Under the pieces are notes generated by a model. The model worked only from the letters and a program-made list of their open reading frames with translations, had not been told where the DNA came from and made no database searches. Both the position numbers and the translations under genes were made by a program. This document shows positions 33,417 through 43,124 of a DNA stretch of 64,000 bases, in pieces; position 1 is the first letter of the stretch, and each line of letters starts with the position of its first letter. Origin of the DNA: CALODL01 sp942492115 (GTDB lineage: Bacteria; Planctomycetota; Phycisphaerae; UBA1845; CAIVHJ01); contig CALODL010000033.1 in the NCBI GenBank assembly GCA_942492115.1, positions 434,001-498,000 on the forward strand. Reading direction: 5' to 3'.

Positions 33417-35528
33417 ATGAACACGATGAACGACATTCGCCGCTTTCTGACCAACTTGCCGCGCCCGACGGCGCGGTGGTCCCGTCTGTTGGGCGTGACG
33501 ATCCTGACCGGGATCCTGTCCGGATTGACCGCTCGTGGGTTCGAATGGTGTGTGCACCATGGCTCAGGGTGGCTGATCGAGCGCATCGCCAATCCTGCCG
33601 AAATCAACGCGGGGGTCGTCCTCAATTTCAGTTACGAGCTGTTGCTGCTGCCAGCAATCGGCTGTCTGCTGGGCGGGTTGCTGGTCCAGTGGCTCAATCC
33701 CCGCGGCGGCCACGGCACCGATGTCTATATCCGCGCGTTTCATCACGATGGCGGGGCCCTCGGCCTCAAGGGCCCGGCGGTCAATGGTGCCGGTGCGATT
33801 GGCGTGATTTCGAGCGGCGGGTCGGCGGGCCCGGAAGGCCCGATCGCGGCACTGGGCGCTGCCATCGGGTCCACGCTGGCTCAGGTCCTGTCGATGACCC
33901 CCCGGGAACGGCGCATTATCCTCGTGGCCGGTTGTGGTGCAGGAATCGGCGCGATCTTTCAGTGCCCGCTTGGCGGCGCTTTGTTCGCGACGAGTGTGTT
34001 GTACCGCGAGCCGGACTTCGAAACGGACGCCATCGTCGGCGCGTTCGTGTCCTCGGTCATCGGCTACTCGACCTACATGCTGTTTCCGGGTTATGGCACG
34101 CACATGCTTGCCGGCGCGGCCGAGCTGAGTTTCACACACCCCTATGAACTGGCCGCGTACGCGCTGCTTGGCCCACTCTGCGGGGCCTATTGCATCCTCC
34201 TGCACTGGTGTCTGCACAAGGTCGAATGGGCCTGTGGTCGGACGCCGCTGCCACGGGCGGCGCTGGCGACGATCGGCGGCCTGCTCACCGGCCTGATTGC
34301 CTGCGCGATGCCGCAGGTCCTCTCCAGTTCGTACGGCTTCATCCAGCACGCCATGGACGGCACGCTGCCAGGCGGTCCGGATGCGCTGGAATGGTGGCGG
34401 TGGTCGATTTTCTTCGGCGGCGTGGCGGTAGCCAAGTGCGTGGCGACGGCCCTGACCGTCGGCTCGGGGGCGCCCGGTGGCGTGCTGGGTCCCAGTGTGT
34501 TCATCGGTGGTGTCGCGGGTGCGTTCCTCGGAGCTGTTCTCGATGGTGTGATCCCCGGCGGCGTCTCGAACGAACTGCGGATCGCATTGATTCCGGTGGG
34601 AATGGGCGGAGTGTTGGCCGCCAGTATGCGGACGCCGCTGGCGGCGATCGTCATGATCACGGAAATGACGGGCAGTTACGGCCTGATCGTACCGCTCATG
34701 CTGGTGTGCGTCGGGGCGTTCATGGTCGGGCGGCGCTGGGGGCTGAGCAACGAGCAGGTGCGCAGTGCGGCGGATTCACCGGCGCACGCGGGCGATCACA
34801 TCGTGCATATCCTCGAGGCCACGCCGGTCGGCACGATCATGCAGAAGAAGTGGGACGAGGTCGTCACGCCGGGGACCAGCCTCAGCGAGATGATCGCGAT
34901 GGTCTCTCCAGGGACCCGGCCGGTATTTGCAGTCGTGGACAACGGGCACATCCAGGGACTGATCTCGTTGCCCGATGTTGAACGCGTCATGGACGAGCCC
35001 GGGCTGCCCGATGTGATCATTGCCGCAGACATGATGACGACGAACCTCAGTTGCCTGTACCCTGATGAAGACTCGTATCAGGCACTGAACAGAATGGCAG
35101 CGGGTAACCACCTGGTCATGCCGGTCGTGTCGCGCCGCGACACGCGGCGGTGGATCGGCATGCTGACGCGTACGGATGTCTACGAGGCGGTCAACACCTA
35201 CCTGGACCGCATGCGTGAACACCTTCTGACGGAACACCACGGCCTGTCCGCGATTCATCAGGAGGACCGCCTTCACCAGCTCGTGCTCGGCGTTCCCACA
35301 CCCCAGAAAGAGATCGTGCAACGCCTGTTCGTTCCGCTCGAGGCCATTGGTAAGTCGCTGCGTGAATCTGATTTCAGGCGCCAGTTCGGCATTCAGGTGG
35401 TCGCCGTTGAAGCCAGTGACGGGACCCTGGCGTGTCCTCCGGATCCGGATGCCATTCTGACGTCGGGACATCGGCTGGTGGCCATCGTGTGGAACGCGCA
35501 GCGCCCGCCCGCGTCGCCGGCTACTTGA
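33417..35528 (+). CDS. ClC-type chloride channel/antiporter with CBS and TrkA-C domains
   Basis: This is a 703-residue protein. The membrane part holds the ClC selectivity segments: SSGGSAGPEGP near 132-142 with the gating-type Glu140, and a later GSGAPGGVLGPSVFIGG. After about residue 460 come two CBS domains (VGTIMQKKWDEVV..., AADMMTTNLSCLY...WIGMLTRTDVYEAV), then a TrkA-C/RCK-C-like domain (QEIVQRLFVPLEAIGKSLRE to HRLVAIVW). The CBS and RCK-C parts suggest regulation by nucleotides. The selectivity region looks like the chloride type rather than the fluoride (ClC-F) type. ATG 33417 or 33426 may start it. The 3' end overlaps the convergent spermidine-synthase-like gene by eight bases. Confidence 0.87.
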   Translation: MNTMNDIRRFLTNLPRPTARWSRLLGVTILTGILSGLTARGFEWCVHHGSGWLIERIANPAEINAGVVLNFSYELLLLPAIGCLLGGLLVQWLNPRGGHGTDVYIRAFHHDGGALGLKGPAVNGAGAIGVISSGGSAGPEGPIAALGAAIGSTLAQVLSMTPRERRIILVAGCGAGIGAIFQCPLGGALFATSVLYREPDFETDAIVGAFVSSVIGYSTYMLFPGYGTHMLAGAAELSFTHPYELAAYALLGPLCGAYCILLHWCLHKVEWACGRTPLPRAALATIGGLLTGLIACAMPQVLSSSYGFIQHAMDGTLPGGPDALEWWRWSIFFGGVAVAKCVATALTVGSGAPGGVLGPSVFIGGVAGAFLGAVLDGVIPGGVSNELRIALIPVGMGGVLAASMRTPLAAIVMITEMTGSYGLIVPLMLVCVGAFMVGRRWGLSNEQVRSAADSPAHAGDHIVHILEATPVGTIMQKKWDEVVTPGTSLSEMIAMVSPGTRPVFAVVDNGHIQGLISLPDVERVMDEPGLPDVIIAADMMTTNLSCLYPDEDSYQALNRMAAGNHLVMPVVSRRDTRRWIGMLTRTDVYEAVNTYLDRMREHLLTEHHGLSAIHQEDRLHQLVLGVPTPQKEIVQRLFVPLEAIGKSLRESDFRRQFGIQVVAVEASDGTLACPPDPDAILTSGHRLVAIVWNAQRPPASPAT

Positions 35529-37755
35529 GCAGTTGCAGGACGTTGGAATACTGATCGGTCCACAGTGGCGCCTGCGGATCAGGAGAGACGCGGTGCCAAC
35601 CCGCGCCAACCAGGGCTTCGAGGACGGTATCGTCGGCACTCATCACCACCCATTGTGCTGCGGTCTGTTCGACGTTTCGGGCAGTGACTTCCAATTCCGC
35701 TTGCGCGACGCAGCCCAGCCCGGCCGAAGCGGCCAGGCGCCCGAGCAAGGGCTCGAGATCGAGGTAACGATTGGACACGTGGCACGCGATGATGCCATCG
35801 TGTTGCACACGGCTCGTATACAGCGCGAACGCTTCAACGGTCAACAGGTGAACCGGGATGGCGTCGGAGCTGAACGCATCGAGGACCAGCAGGTCGTACG
35901 GTCGTGATCTCTGCTGCGCCAACTGAAGTCGACCGTCACCCTCGTACAGCGTAACCGTGCCGCGACACGCACTGAGATACGTGAAGTAGCGCTCATCGCT
36001 GGCAATGGCAATGACCCCGGGATCGATCTCGTAGAAATCGACGGCCTGCCCGGGCTGGGCATAGGCTGCGATTGCCCCGGCGCCCAGGCCAATGACGCCA
36101 AAGCGGTCGATGGCCCCGGCCTCGCGGAACACGTCACCCAGCGGTCCATTGACGTGGTAGTAGGTCAGCGGCTCCTGGGCTCGCGCCGGATCGACACACT
36201 GTGCTCCATGGAGTGTCGTGCCATGATACAGCGTGCGGTGTGCTCCGCCTTCGGCCATGATGACCCGCTTGACGCCGAAGAAATCACGCATCCCGTAGAG
36301 CGTGCTGCCCTGAGTCCGGTCAGCGTGAACGGCCATGGCGGTGAGGATGACACCGTAGGCCACGGCGAAGCGCAGGGGCCGATCCTTGAACGAAAAACAT
36401 AGCATTCCCGCGGGCGCGTACAACAATAGAACTGCGGCCGGGCCGGTCGTCCCCAGACGCCACGTGACCCACACCATGCCGGCCGAGACCGCCGCAACGG
36501 CTGCGGGCCACGCGAGATCGCCCCAGTTCCGCGACCGCCCGGCGCACGGCAGAAACAGGCAGGCGATGACCATCATGAGCGGGTACTCGATAATGCGTTC
36601 GAAGATGACCGGCGCGACGAACGCATTGAACAGGCCGCCCACCACGCCACCGATCGATACCCACAGATAAAACTCTGTCAGGCACGACGTGTCCGGGCGT
36701 GTGGCCGCCAGTGTTCCATGACACAGCATGGCGGCAAAGAACAACAGCACCAGATGGGCCGGAACGATGAGCCATTCGGCGCCGGCTACCGACATTGAGA
36801 AGAATGCGCCCAGACCGATCACGGCCATGGGCATCCACCGCCCGATCCACGCGTGGGCGACGGGTGGCCGCTGAGCGAACACGAGAATGAAAGTCACGAG
36901 ATAGACCAGCAAAGGCAGAACCCACAGTAATGGCACGGCGGCAAGATTGGTCGTGACGTGCAGGGTCATACCGAGCATCAGGCTGGACGGGACGGCGGCA
37001 GCAGCGATCCATAACAGCCGTTGGCGTAACGTGACCCGTGCGGCTGGGCCGGGCCGGGTTGCTGATGGCGCGTGCCGGTTCCACACACACGCGGCGCACC
37101 CGGCCAGCATCAGGCCCAAGAGCCCATAGCCCCAGCTCCACAATTGGCTTTGCTCGCCGAGGGGCCACAGTCGTTCGAAAAACAGTGGATAGCCGACAAG
37201 TCCGACAATACTGCCAATATTGCTGGCGGCATACAGGAAGTACGGGTCGTGTGCATCGGGATGGCCCGTGACCGAAAACCACCGTTGCAGCATCGGCGCT
37301 GTGCTCGACACGATGACAAAAGGCAATCCGACCCCGCAGATCAGTTGGACAGCCAACCACAACGCCGGATCGGCTCCTGCCCGTGGGGCCGTGTTGGCGA
37401 CGACCACGGGCAACCCCACGCTCGCCAGCATCAGCATGGCAATGTGCACCGCGGCCTGCCGGCGGACGCCCAGCAGGCGGATGCCCAGGTGGGCGTAGGC
37501 ATAGCCGCCAAGCAGCGCTGCCTGGAAGAACACGAGGCACGTGTTCCACGCCGCAGGCGTACCACCCAACAGCGGCAGAATCATCTTGCCAACCATCGGT
37601 TGGACGGCAAATACCAGGACGGCACTCGTGATGAAGGTCGCTCCGAACCACGTGAGCATGGCGCGGTCGGCAAGGTGCGGGCGGACAGGCAGCGCGGTCG
37701 GCGCAACCGTGGCTCCGCTCCCACGTCGTTCGCAGATCAACGGCTTGGTGGACAT
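35521..37755 (-). CDS. fused MFS-like membrane / spermidine synthase-like protein
   Basis: This is a 744-residue protein. The N-terminal ~480 residues contain some twelve hydrophobic helices starting FITSAVLVFAVQPMVGKMILPLLGGTPAAWNTCLVFFQ, typical of the fused MFS/spermidine synthase family. The C-terminal ~250 residues form a Rossmann methyltransferase-like domain (RFGVIGLGAGAIAAYAQPGQAVDFYEIDPGVI, then LDAFSSDAIPVHLLT) as in spermidine synthases. Whether it makes polyamines is unknown; such fusions often lack some aminopropyltransferase residues. No other polyamine gene lies nearby. Confidence 0.85.
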   Translation of the reverse strand: MSTKPLICERRGSGATVAPTALPVRPHLADRAMLTWFGATFITSAVLVFAVQPMVGKMILPLLGGTPAAWNTCLVFFQAALLGGYAYAHLGIRLLGVRRQAAVHIAMLMLASVGLPVVVANTAPRAGADPALWLAVQLICGVGLPFVIVSSTAPMLQRWFSVTGHPDAHDPYFLYAASNIGSIVGLVGYPLFFERLWPLGEQSQLWSWGYGLLGLMLAGCAACVWNRHAPSATRPGPAARVTLRQRLLWIAAAAVPSSLMLGMTLHVTTNLAAVPLLWVLPLLVYLVTFILVFAQRPPVAHAWIGRWMPMAVIGLGAFFSMSVAGAEWLIVPAHLVLLFFAAMLCHGTLAATRPDTSCLTEFYLWVSIGGVVGGLFNAFVAPVIFERIIEYPLMMVIACLFLPCAGRSRNWGDLAWPAAVAAVSAGMVWVTWRLGTTGPAAVLLLYAPAGMLCFSFKDRPLRFAVAYGVILTAMAVHADRTQGSTLYGMRDFFGVKRVIMAEGGAHRTLYHGTTLHGAQCVDPARAQEPLTYYHVNGPLGDVFREAGAIDRFGVIGLGAGAIAAYAQPGQAVDFYEIDPGVIAIASDERYFTYLSACRGTVTLYEGDGRLQLAQQRSRPYDLLVLDAFSSDAIPVHLLTVEAFALYTSRVQHDGIIACHVSNRYLDLEPLLGRLAASAGLGCVAQAELEVTARNVEQTAAQWVVMSADDTVLEALVGAGWHRVSPDPQAPLWTDQYSNVLQLLK

Positions 37756-37943
37756 ACTCCGATCATCGGCGGTTTGACCGGGATGCTATGGGTCAGTGGT
37801 GCGGGTCGGGCTGAGGTCCATGAATATCAGTCCTGGGGGCTTTATCGGAGCCCGCTGCCTGCCAACCCTGTCACCATGGCAGAGGCCAGCCGCTTGCGGG
37901 TCGCGTAGGACGCCCGCAATGCGGAAAGCGGGTCGAAAGCGTC

Positions 37944-37959
37944 TGGCACGCCTTTTGCT
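37944..37959 (+). promoter_or_regulatory. sigma-54 (-24/-12) promoter of hsp20
   Basis: TGGCACG, four bases, then TTGCT is an exact match to the sigma-54 core consensus with correct GG-GC spacing. It would start transcription near 37970, giving a leader of about 37 bases to the hsp20 ATG at 38007, which carries an AAGGAGGT ribosome binding site. An enhancer-binding activator would be needed; none is encoded in the window. Confidence 0.8.
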
Positions 37960-38006
37960 TTAGTGATTCCCGGCAACAAGAACCTAACGACGAAGGAGGT
38001 ACAACC

Positions 38007-38420
38007 ATGTTGGCCAGATGTAATCCCAACTTTGCTGCACTGCGTAACCTGGATCGCCTGTTTCAAGATTTCGGTGGGGTCCAATGGAGCGGTGGAGCGC
38101 CGCGTGTAGATGTACGCGAAGACGAAGGACACCTGTACTTCGACGCTGAACTGCCAGGATGGTCCAAAGAAGACATCGAGATCACCGTCGAGAACAATAT
38201 TCTGTCTCTTCGCGGAGAGCGCGCTGAGGCCCAGGATATCGAGGGCCAGAGCTACCACGTACGCGAGAGGCGCACCGGCACATTCGCCCGCAACTTCCAG
38301 TTGCCGACCGTTGTCGACTCCAACAAGGTCGACGCAATCCTCAAGGACGGCATCCTGACCCTCACGCTGGATAAGCGTGAGGAGGTCAAACCTCGACAGA
38401 TCGAAGTCAAGGTTCAATAA
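38007..38420 (+). CDS. small heat shock protein, Hsp20/alpha-crystallin family
   Basis: This is a 137-residue ATP-independent holdase. The alpha-crystallin domain runs from about residue 33 to 125 (APRVDVREDEGHLYFDAELPGWSKEDIEITVENNILSLRGER... GTFARNFQLP... AILKDGILTLTLDKREEVKPRQIEV), including the ILTLTL strand. The N-terminal arm is short. A near-perfect AAGGAGGT precedes the ATG, a sigma-54 promoter lies about 50 bases upstream, and a strong terminator follows, so it is a single-gene stress operon. Confidence 0.94.
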   Translation: MLARCNPNFAALRNLDRLFQDFGGVQWSGGAPRVDVREDEGHLYFDAELPGWSKEDIEITVENNILSLRGERAEAQDIEGQSYHVRERRTGTFARNFQLPTVVDSNKVDAILKDGILTLTLDKREEVKPRQIEVKVQ

Positions 38421-38442
38421 ACCGGGATCTCATTCCCCCTCG

Positions 38443-38467
38443 GGGCGGCCTACGGGCCGCCCTTTTT
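38443..38467 (+). terminator. Rho-independent terminator after hsp20
   Basis: An eight-base stem GGGCGGCC with loop TACG and its complement is followed by TTTTT, beginning 23 bases after the hsp20 stop codon. Confidence 0.92.
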
Positions 38468-38515
38468 GTTGCTCCCGCATCGACCGACCATGGCCTGTGT
38501 TATGATGGCGGGAAC

Positions 38516-39478
38516 ATGACCGGCCAGATCACGTTCATCATCGGGTGCACCGCTTGCGGCAAGTCGAGCGCCGGCTTCGAATTGGCACAACGCCAGGGTG
38601 CCGAGATCGTGGTCGTCGATTCGATGAAAGTCTATCGCCGGATGGACATCGGCACGGCCAAACCAAGTCCCGCTCAACGGGCTGCCGTGCGCTACCACCT
38701 GGTCGACGTCGTCGAGCCGCAGGAGGCATTCGACGTGGCGCGGTACATGGAACGCGCGGATGCGGCCATTGCAGACATCACGGGGCGCGGCAAGAAAGTT
38801 GTGGTCGTCGGGGGTCCGGCGCTGTACATCATGGGCCTGGCCTTTGGCATGCACGACGGCCCCGGGGCCGACGACGCGTTCCGGGCACAGCTGCGCGCGC
38901 GGGCCGATCGTGTTGGCTTGCCTGCTTTGCACGACGAATTGCGCCAGGTAGACCCGGACGCGGCCGAGCGCATTCATCCCAATGACTATCGCCGGATTGA
39001 ACGGGCGCTCGAGGTCTTCCACATCACGGGGACCCCCCTGTCACGAATGCAGGTGCAATGGGCACCGGCCACGCCACGTTACCCGAGCCGTTTCATTGGC
39101 TTGCGTCGAGAGCGGGACCAGCAGTCCCAGCGGATCAATGCACGCGTCAAGCGCATGATCCAGGCGGGCCTGCTCGATGAGGTCCGTGGCTTGCTCGCCG
39201 AGCCGCCGCTGTCGACCCAGGCCCGCCAGGCGGTTGGTTATGCAGAGCTGATCGCCCACCTTGCAGGCGAGTGCACACTGGATGAAGCCATCGAGAGGAT
39301 CAAGATCAACTCACGTCGCCTGGCCAAGAATCAACGAACGTGGTTTCGGCGCTTTCCGGGCGTCGAATGGATCGATCTGACCGAGCACGATACGGCCCGA
39401 GGTGTCATCGACACGATCACATGCCCCCCTCGGAAGTCAGTCCCCAGACTTCACAGTCCTGATCCGATCAGGGACTGA
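38516..39478 (+). CDS. miaA: tRNA dimethylallyltransferase MiaA
   Basis: This enzyme transfers a dimethylallyl group to N6 of A37 in tRNAs that read codons starting with U. It has 320 residues. The P-loop reads GCTACGKSSAG (family usual GPTASGKT/S), followed by VVVDSMKVYRRMDIGTAKPS, the GGPALYI segment, and the C-terminal QAVGYAELIAHLAGECTLDEAIERIKINSRRLAKNQRTWFRRF, all MiaA hallmarks. The P-loop carries Cys in place of the usual Pro and Ser positions, an oddity. It is probably transcribed from its own promoter, since a terminator stands just upstream. Confidence 0.94.
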   Translation: MTGQITFIIGCTACGKSSAGFELAQRQGAEIVVVDSMKVYRRMDIGTAKPSPAQRAAVRYHLVDVVEPQEAFDVARYMERADAAIADITGRGKKVVVVGGPALYIMGLAFGMHDGPGADDAFRAQLRARADRVGLPALHDELRQVDPDAAERIHPNDYRRIERALEVFHITGTPLSRMQVQWAPATPRYPSRFIGLRRERDQQSQRINARVKRMIQAGLLDEVRGLLAEPPLSTQARQAVGYAELIAHLAGECTLDEAIERIKINSRRLAKNQRTWFRRFPGVEWIDLTEHDTARGVIDTITCPPRKSVPRLHSPDPIRD

Positions 39479-39518
39479 TATGCCAGGGACGCCCGTCGAC
39501 GGGGGCTCCGTGGCGGCG

Positions 39519-39884
39519 TTACGTGTCGCCGGTGGGAACGACGCCGTGACCTTCGACCATCAGGATGGTGGCGCCCTGCGGGGCGCGGGTGCGGTGCACG
39601 ACACCGCGTGGCACCATGAAGGCCTGTCCGCGACGCAATTCAGTGGTGCGGTCTTGCAGGTCGATGAACAACGGCCCATCGACGACATAGAAGAATTCAT
39701 CTTCGTCGTCGTGCTTGTGCCAATGGAACTCTCCGCGAATGATGCCCAACCGCACCACGCAGTCGTTGACCGCACTGAGCGTCTGGTTGTGCCATTCGAC
39801 CTCACAGCCCTTGATGATCCCCGGGATGTCGATGAGCTCCAGCGGTTGATAGCGCACTGTCGTATCGATGTTGTATTCAACCAT
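39519..39884 (-). CDS. cupin-domain protein
   Basis: This is a 121-residue single-domain cupin. GGAGG lies eight bases before the ATG at 39884, which excludes the longer frame. The metal-binding motif HWHKHDDEDEFFYVVDG is followed by a second motif around VPRGVVHRTRAPQGATILMVE. Such small cupins include mannose-6-phosphate isomerase-like and other enzymes, and the substrate cannot be told. It is separated by about 75 bases from the next minus-strand gene upstream. Confidence 0.85.
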   Translation of the reverse strand: MVEYNIDTTVRYQPLELIDIPGIIKGCEVEWHNQTLSAVNDCVVRLGIIRGEFHWHKHDDEDEFFYVVDGPLFIDLQDRTTELRRGQAFMVPRGVVHRTRAPQGATILMVEGHGVVPTGDT

Positions 39885-39960
39885 GAGCGTAGACCTCCAG
39901 TTGTTCTGATGCGGCGTGAATCGAAACGGGCCGCGGTTCGGGTCCAAACACTGTGGAACG

Positions 39961-42933
39961 TCACTCCCCAGTGAACACCTTCTGGAAATGGGCATAGTCC
40001 TCGAGGTCCACGTAGTCGTCATCCACGAGGTCGAGTTCGCACACACAGGCGGGGCCAGCCGCCGCTGCGGGCCCGGTGAAGCACGGGCTCCAGCTGGCGT
40101 AGTCCGACAGGGCGACGTGCTGGTCACAGTCATGGTCACCCGGTACCGGCTTGGCACATGGCACGCTGGCCGGGTCCGCGGGATTACGACATGCGTCGAG
40201 TTCGTCGCGGTTGTAGTAGCCGTCCTCGTCCCGATCGAGGGCCATGCGGATGGCCGAGATGGCCGGCACGACGGTCAGGGTCATCTCAGCGCCGACAACA
40301 ACCGCCATGCGCAGCTCAGTGGCCGTCAGGGTATCGCCCAAGCGATCAGAGACGAATACGGTGCCATCATAAAAGTAGCCCCGCTGCTCACCGCTGCGCC
40401 GACCGTGGGCCACCACGCCGACGGTGCCCGAGTCAGTCAAGTCGAGCAGGGCATCGATCTCGGCAATAACGACCGGATCTGTGCTGGTGCCCGCGTTGAG
40501 CGTCAGCTGATATCCGACCGCGGCGTGGGCATCCTGGCTATCGGGACCACGTAGTTCGAAGGCGTCATTCGTGCCGCCCACCGGGAGGTCGGAACCCGAA
40601 AAGGCCAGCATGAACGCGACCATGTCGGCAATGTCCTGAATCCCCGTGTAGCCCTGAAAGACGTCCTCACCGACGAACCGCGCGATCGAGTCGATGCTGC
40701 CATCGTGGAGGAATCCGAATCCCGCGACATTGTCCTGTTGCGTCATGTCGAAGCCGACACGTTCATACAGGTTGCGCAACTGCGGAATCTTGATGACCGG
40801 ATTGGTCGAACCGTCTACGGTGACGACCGCATGGTGCATTTCGCCGTGGTTGCCGGGCGGCAGATCGACGGAGGCGTTCAGCGACGTGGCCACGCGATTG
40901 GTCCCCATACCCGTCGGCAGCGTGTGGCAGGTCGCACAATTGAGTACGTTGGCATCGAGCATGGCATGGCGGTAGAGGTCGAGCCCATGTACGGCGTTAC
41001 CGTTGGGCAGCGGGGTCCCTGCGGCGAGGAACCGACCCGTGGCGAAATGGCCGGGCAACGGCAGGTCCTCGGGCAGCGTGTTATCGAGGTTGCGGAACGG
41101 ATTCGGCGGGAAGTGAATGCTCGCGAGGAAATCCTCGAAGGCCTGCATCTCGTCGGGACTCAGCTCCTTCTCGGAGGCCTGCAGGCCGACGAACGCCGGA
41201 TTGAATTCCTCGAGGCCATCGCGATCACCGCGCCAGTGCAACGGTTCGTGGCCGATGATGTCCTGCATCGTCTGGGTCAGCATCGGACCCTTCATCGGAT
41301 GAAAGTCCTCGCATGCTCCGAAGATCTGGGGGGCGAAATCAGCGCCCCCGAAATTGCAGTTCTGGTCACTGACATCCTTCATCGTACCGGACGGGTCACC
41401 CAGGTCCCAGGCGAGACGATCGATGCGCGCGTCGACGTGACATGAAGCGCAAGCAATGTGGCCCAGGCCGGATCCCTCATGTGTATCATACAAATGGCGA
41501 CGCCCCAGCGTGATGGCCTGAGGAGTTGGATCGAACAGTGCGATTCGGGCGCTCTCGGTCGATGTCGCCATGTCGATGACAGAGACTGAGCCCTCGAATT
41601 TGTTGAGCACGTAGAGCAGTCCAGCAGCCTCATTCAGCACGATGCCCGTGGGCCCTTCGCCGACGCCGATCGGAGGGCGCAAGCGTGTCCCATCCGGTGC
41701 GATGGTCACCACGTTGTTCGAGCCCATGCCCGTGACATACGCCATACTCCCGTCAGCGGTCCACACAATGCCGCGCGGATCTCCGAGAGATTGCTGGCGA
41801 AGCTTCTGATCGACTTGCTTCGTCGTGTAGTCCAGATGTGGATTGAGGTCGATGATGCTGAGGGAATCGGGATCGCCGGCATCGACCGTCGCCATGTTGA
41901 CCCGCAGGAATCGACCGTTGATCACCGGCTCGAAGCGGACATGATTGAGCGCGTCCGTGCCGACGACGGTGACTGCTCCACTGGCCGGGTTGACCGCCAG
42001 CGCCATACAGATGTTCATCAGCCGACGCGCGTAGGTCGTCTTGAACGTGGACGCGTCGATGATGGCCAAGTCACGGTCAGGCATGTCCCAGCCCACGACG
42101 CGGCCCGAGAAACTCGCCGCAAACCCGCTGACCAGCGGTGTCCAGTCACCCGCGTTGTCATCGATCCACAGCCCCTCAACGCTCTTGCGGACGATGAGTC
42201 CCACGGCTGGCGGATCAGGCAACTGGACGTTGATCGGCGGATTGAACAGGTCGCCGTCATTGGGCGGAGGGTTGACGCCGTTGTATGGGCCGACCGCGCT
42301 GACCAGGCTGACCACGTTGGGCGGAAAGCCGAGCACGCCGGTGAGGCCCACATCGGCCCCCCCGCCCAGAATGGTCGTGGCGTTACCCGACTCGAACACT
42401 GCGACATAGATGGTCGCGCCGTCGGGGCTCACGGCCATGGCGCGCGGATCTTCACCCAGGATCGGAATGGTCGTGATGCGGGCATGCGTCTCGAGGTCGA
42501 ACACTTCGACCAGATTGGCCTGCGAACAGCTGACAAACGCGCGCCGTGGCGTTCCCGCAAATACGATGTCGGCAGGCTCGTCTGCCGTGCGGATCGTTGC
42601 ACTGACGTTCAGCGTTTCGAGGTCAACGACGCTGATGCTGTCGGAGATCAGGTTGGCCACCCACGCCGTCGTATCATCGAGCGCGGCAACCGAGACCGGA
42701 TCGAGGCCCACGGGGACAGCGCCCACGGCAACCGGAAGGCCCGCGCTGATGTCGAAGATCTCGACACGGTTGTCAGCCGTATTGACCGCCAGCAAACGTG
42801 TTCCATCCGGAGTCGTGGCCAGCGGGGTTACGTGGGGCGTTTCGAAATTCACGAAGCTGGTGTCCGCGTTCGCCAGAGAACACAGGAGGGTCAAGGCGAA
42901 TGGAACGAGACCGGTCGGCAAGCGGTGGTTCAT
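39961..42933 (-). CDS. secreted beta-propeller / di-heme cytochrome c protein with dockerin-like tail
   Basis: This is a 990-residue protein; the ATG at 42933 starts a signal peptide (GLVPFALTLLCSLANA) behind a GGGGG-type ribosome binding site. Residues ~30-450 are YVTN/YncE-like beta-propeller blades (TPDGTRLLAVNTADNRVEIFDI, AVSPDGATIYVAVFESGN). The rest contains two heme c sites, CASCH (after GLGHIA) and CATCH (after VLN), and a MauG/peroxidase-like context. The C-terminus (GDHDCDQHVALSDYASWSPCFTGP... LVDDDYVDLEDYAHFQKVFTGE) resembles the Asp-rich dockerin-type calcium-binding tail common in planctomycete exported proteins. It is probably periplasmic or extracellular redox-active; the substrate is unknown. 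Confidence 0.82.
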   Translation of the reverse strand: MNHRLPTGLVPFALTLLCSLANADTSFVNFETPHVTPLATTPDGTRLLAVNTADNRVEIFDISAGLPVAVGAVPVGLDPVSVAALDDTTAWVANLISDSISVVDLETLNVSATIRTADEPADIVFAGTPRRAFVSCSQANLVEVFDLETHARITTIPILGEDPRAMAVSPDGATIYVAVFESGNATTILGGGADVGLTGVLGFPPNVVSLVSAVGPYNGVNPPPNDGDLFNPPINVQLPDPPAVGLIVRKSVEGLWIDDNAGDWTPLVSGFAASFSGRVVGWDMPDRDLAIIDASTFKTTYARRLMNICMALAVNPASGAVTVVGTDALNHVRFEPVINGRFLRVNMATVDAGDPDSLSIIDLNPHLDYTTKQVDQKLRQQSLGDPRGIVWTADGSMAYVTGMGSNNVVTIAPDGTRLRPPIGVGEGPTGIVLNEAAGLLYVLNKFEGSVSVIDMATSTESARIALFDPTPQAITLGRRHLYDTHEGSGLGHIACASCHVDARIDRLAWDLGDPSGTMKDVSDQNCNFGGADFAPQIFGACEDFHPMKGPMLTQTMQDIIGHEPLHWRGDRDGLEEFNPAFVGLQASEKELSPDEMQAFEDFLASIHFPPNPFRNLDNTLPEDLPLPGHFATGRFLAAGTPLPNGNAVHGLDLYRHAMLDANVLNCATCHTLPTGMGTNRVATSLNASVDLPPGNHGEMHHAVVTVDGSTNPVIKIPQLRNLYERVGFDMTQQDNVAGFGFLHDGSIDSIARFVGEDVFQGYTGIQDIADMVAFMLAFSGSDLPVGGTNDAFELRGPDSQDAHAAVGYQLTLNAGTSTDPVVIAEIDALLDLTDSGTVGVVAHGRRSGEQRGYFYDGTVFVSDRLGDTLTATELRMAVVVGAEMTLTVVPAISAIRMALDRDEDGYYNRDELDACRNPADPASVPCAKPVPGDHDCDQHVALSDYASWSPCFTGPAAAAGPACVCELDLVDDDYVDLEDYAHFQKVFTGE

Positions 42934-43124
42934 GTCAGGCCCCCAGAATGAATGAGGCGATATTCTAGCACAGTTGGTCCGTTGGATGGGCACGATCCGC
43001 CGCGCATTTCACAGGGTCGGCCAGAATCGCAGCTGCGTTGTGTTTGCCACGGGTATTCGGTCCGGGTTACACTTCGGCCTGCGCGTGCCTGGACGGGCCG
43101 CCCGCGTACACCATGGATGGTGCC

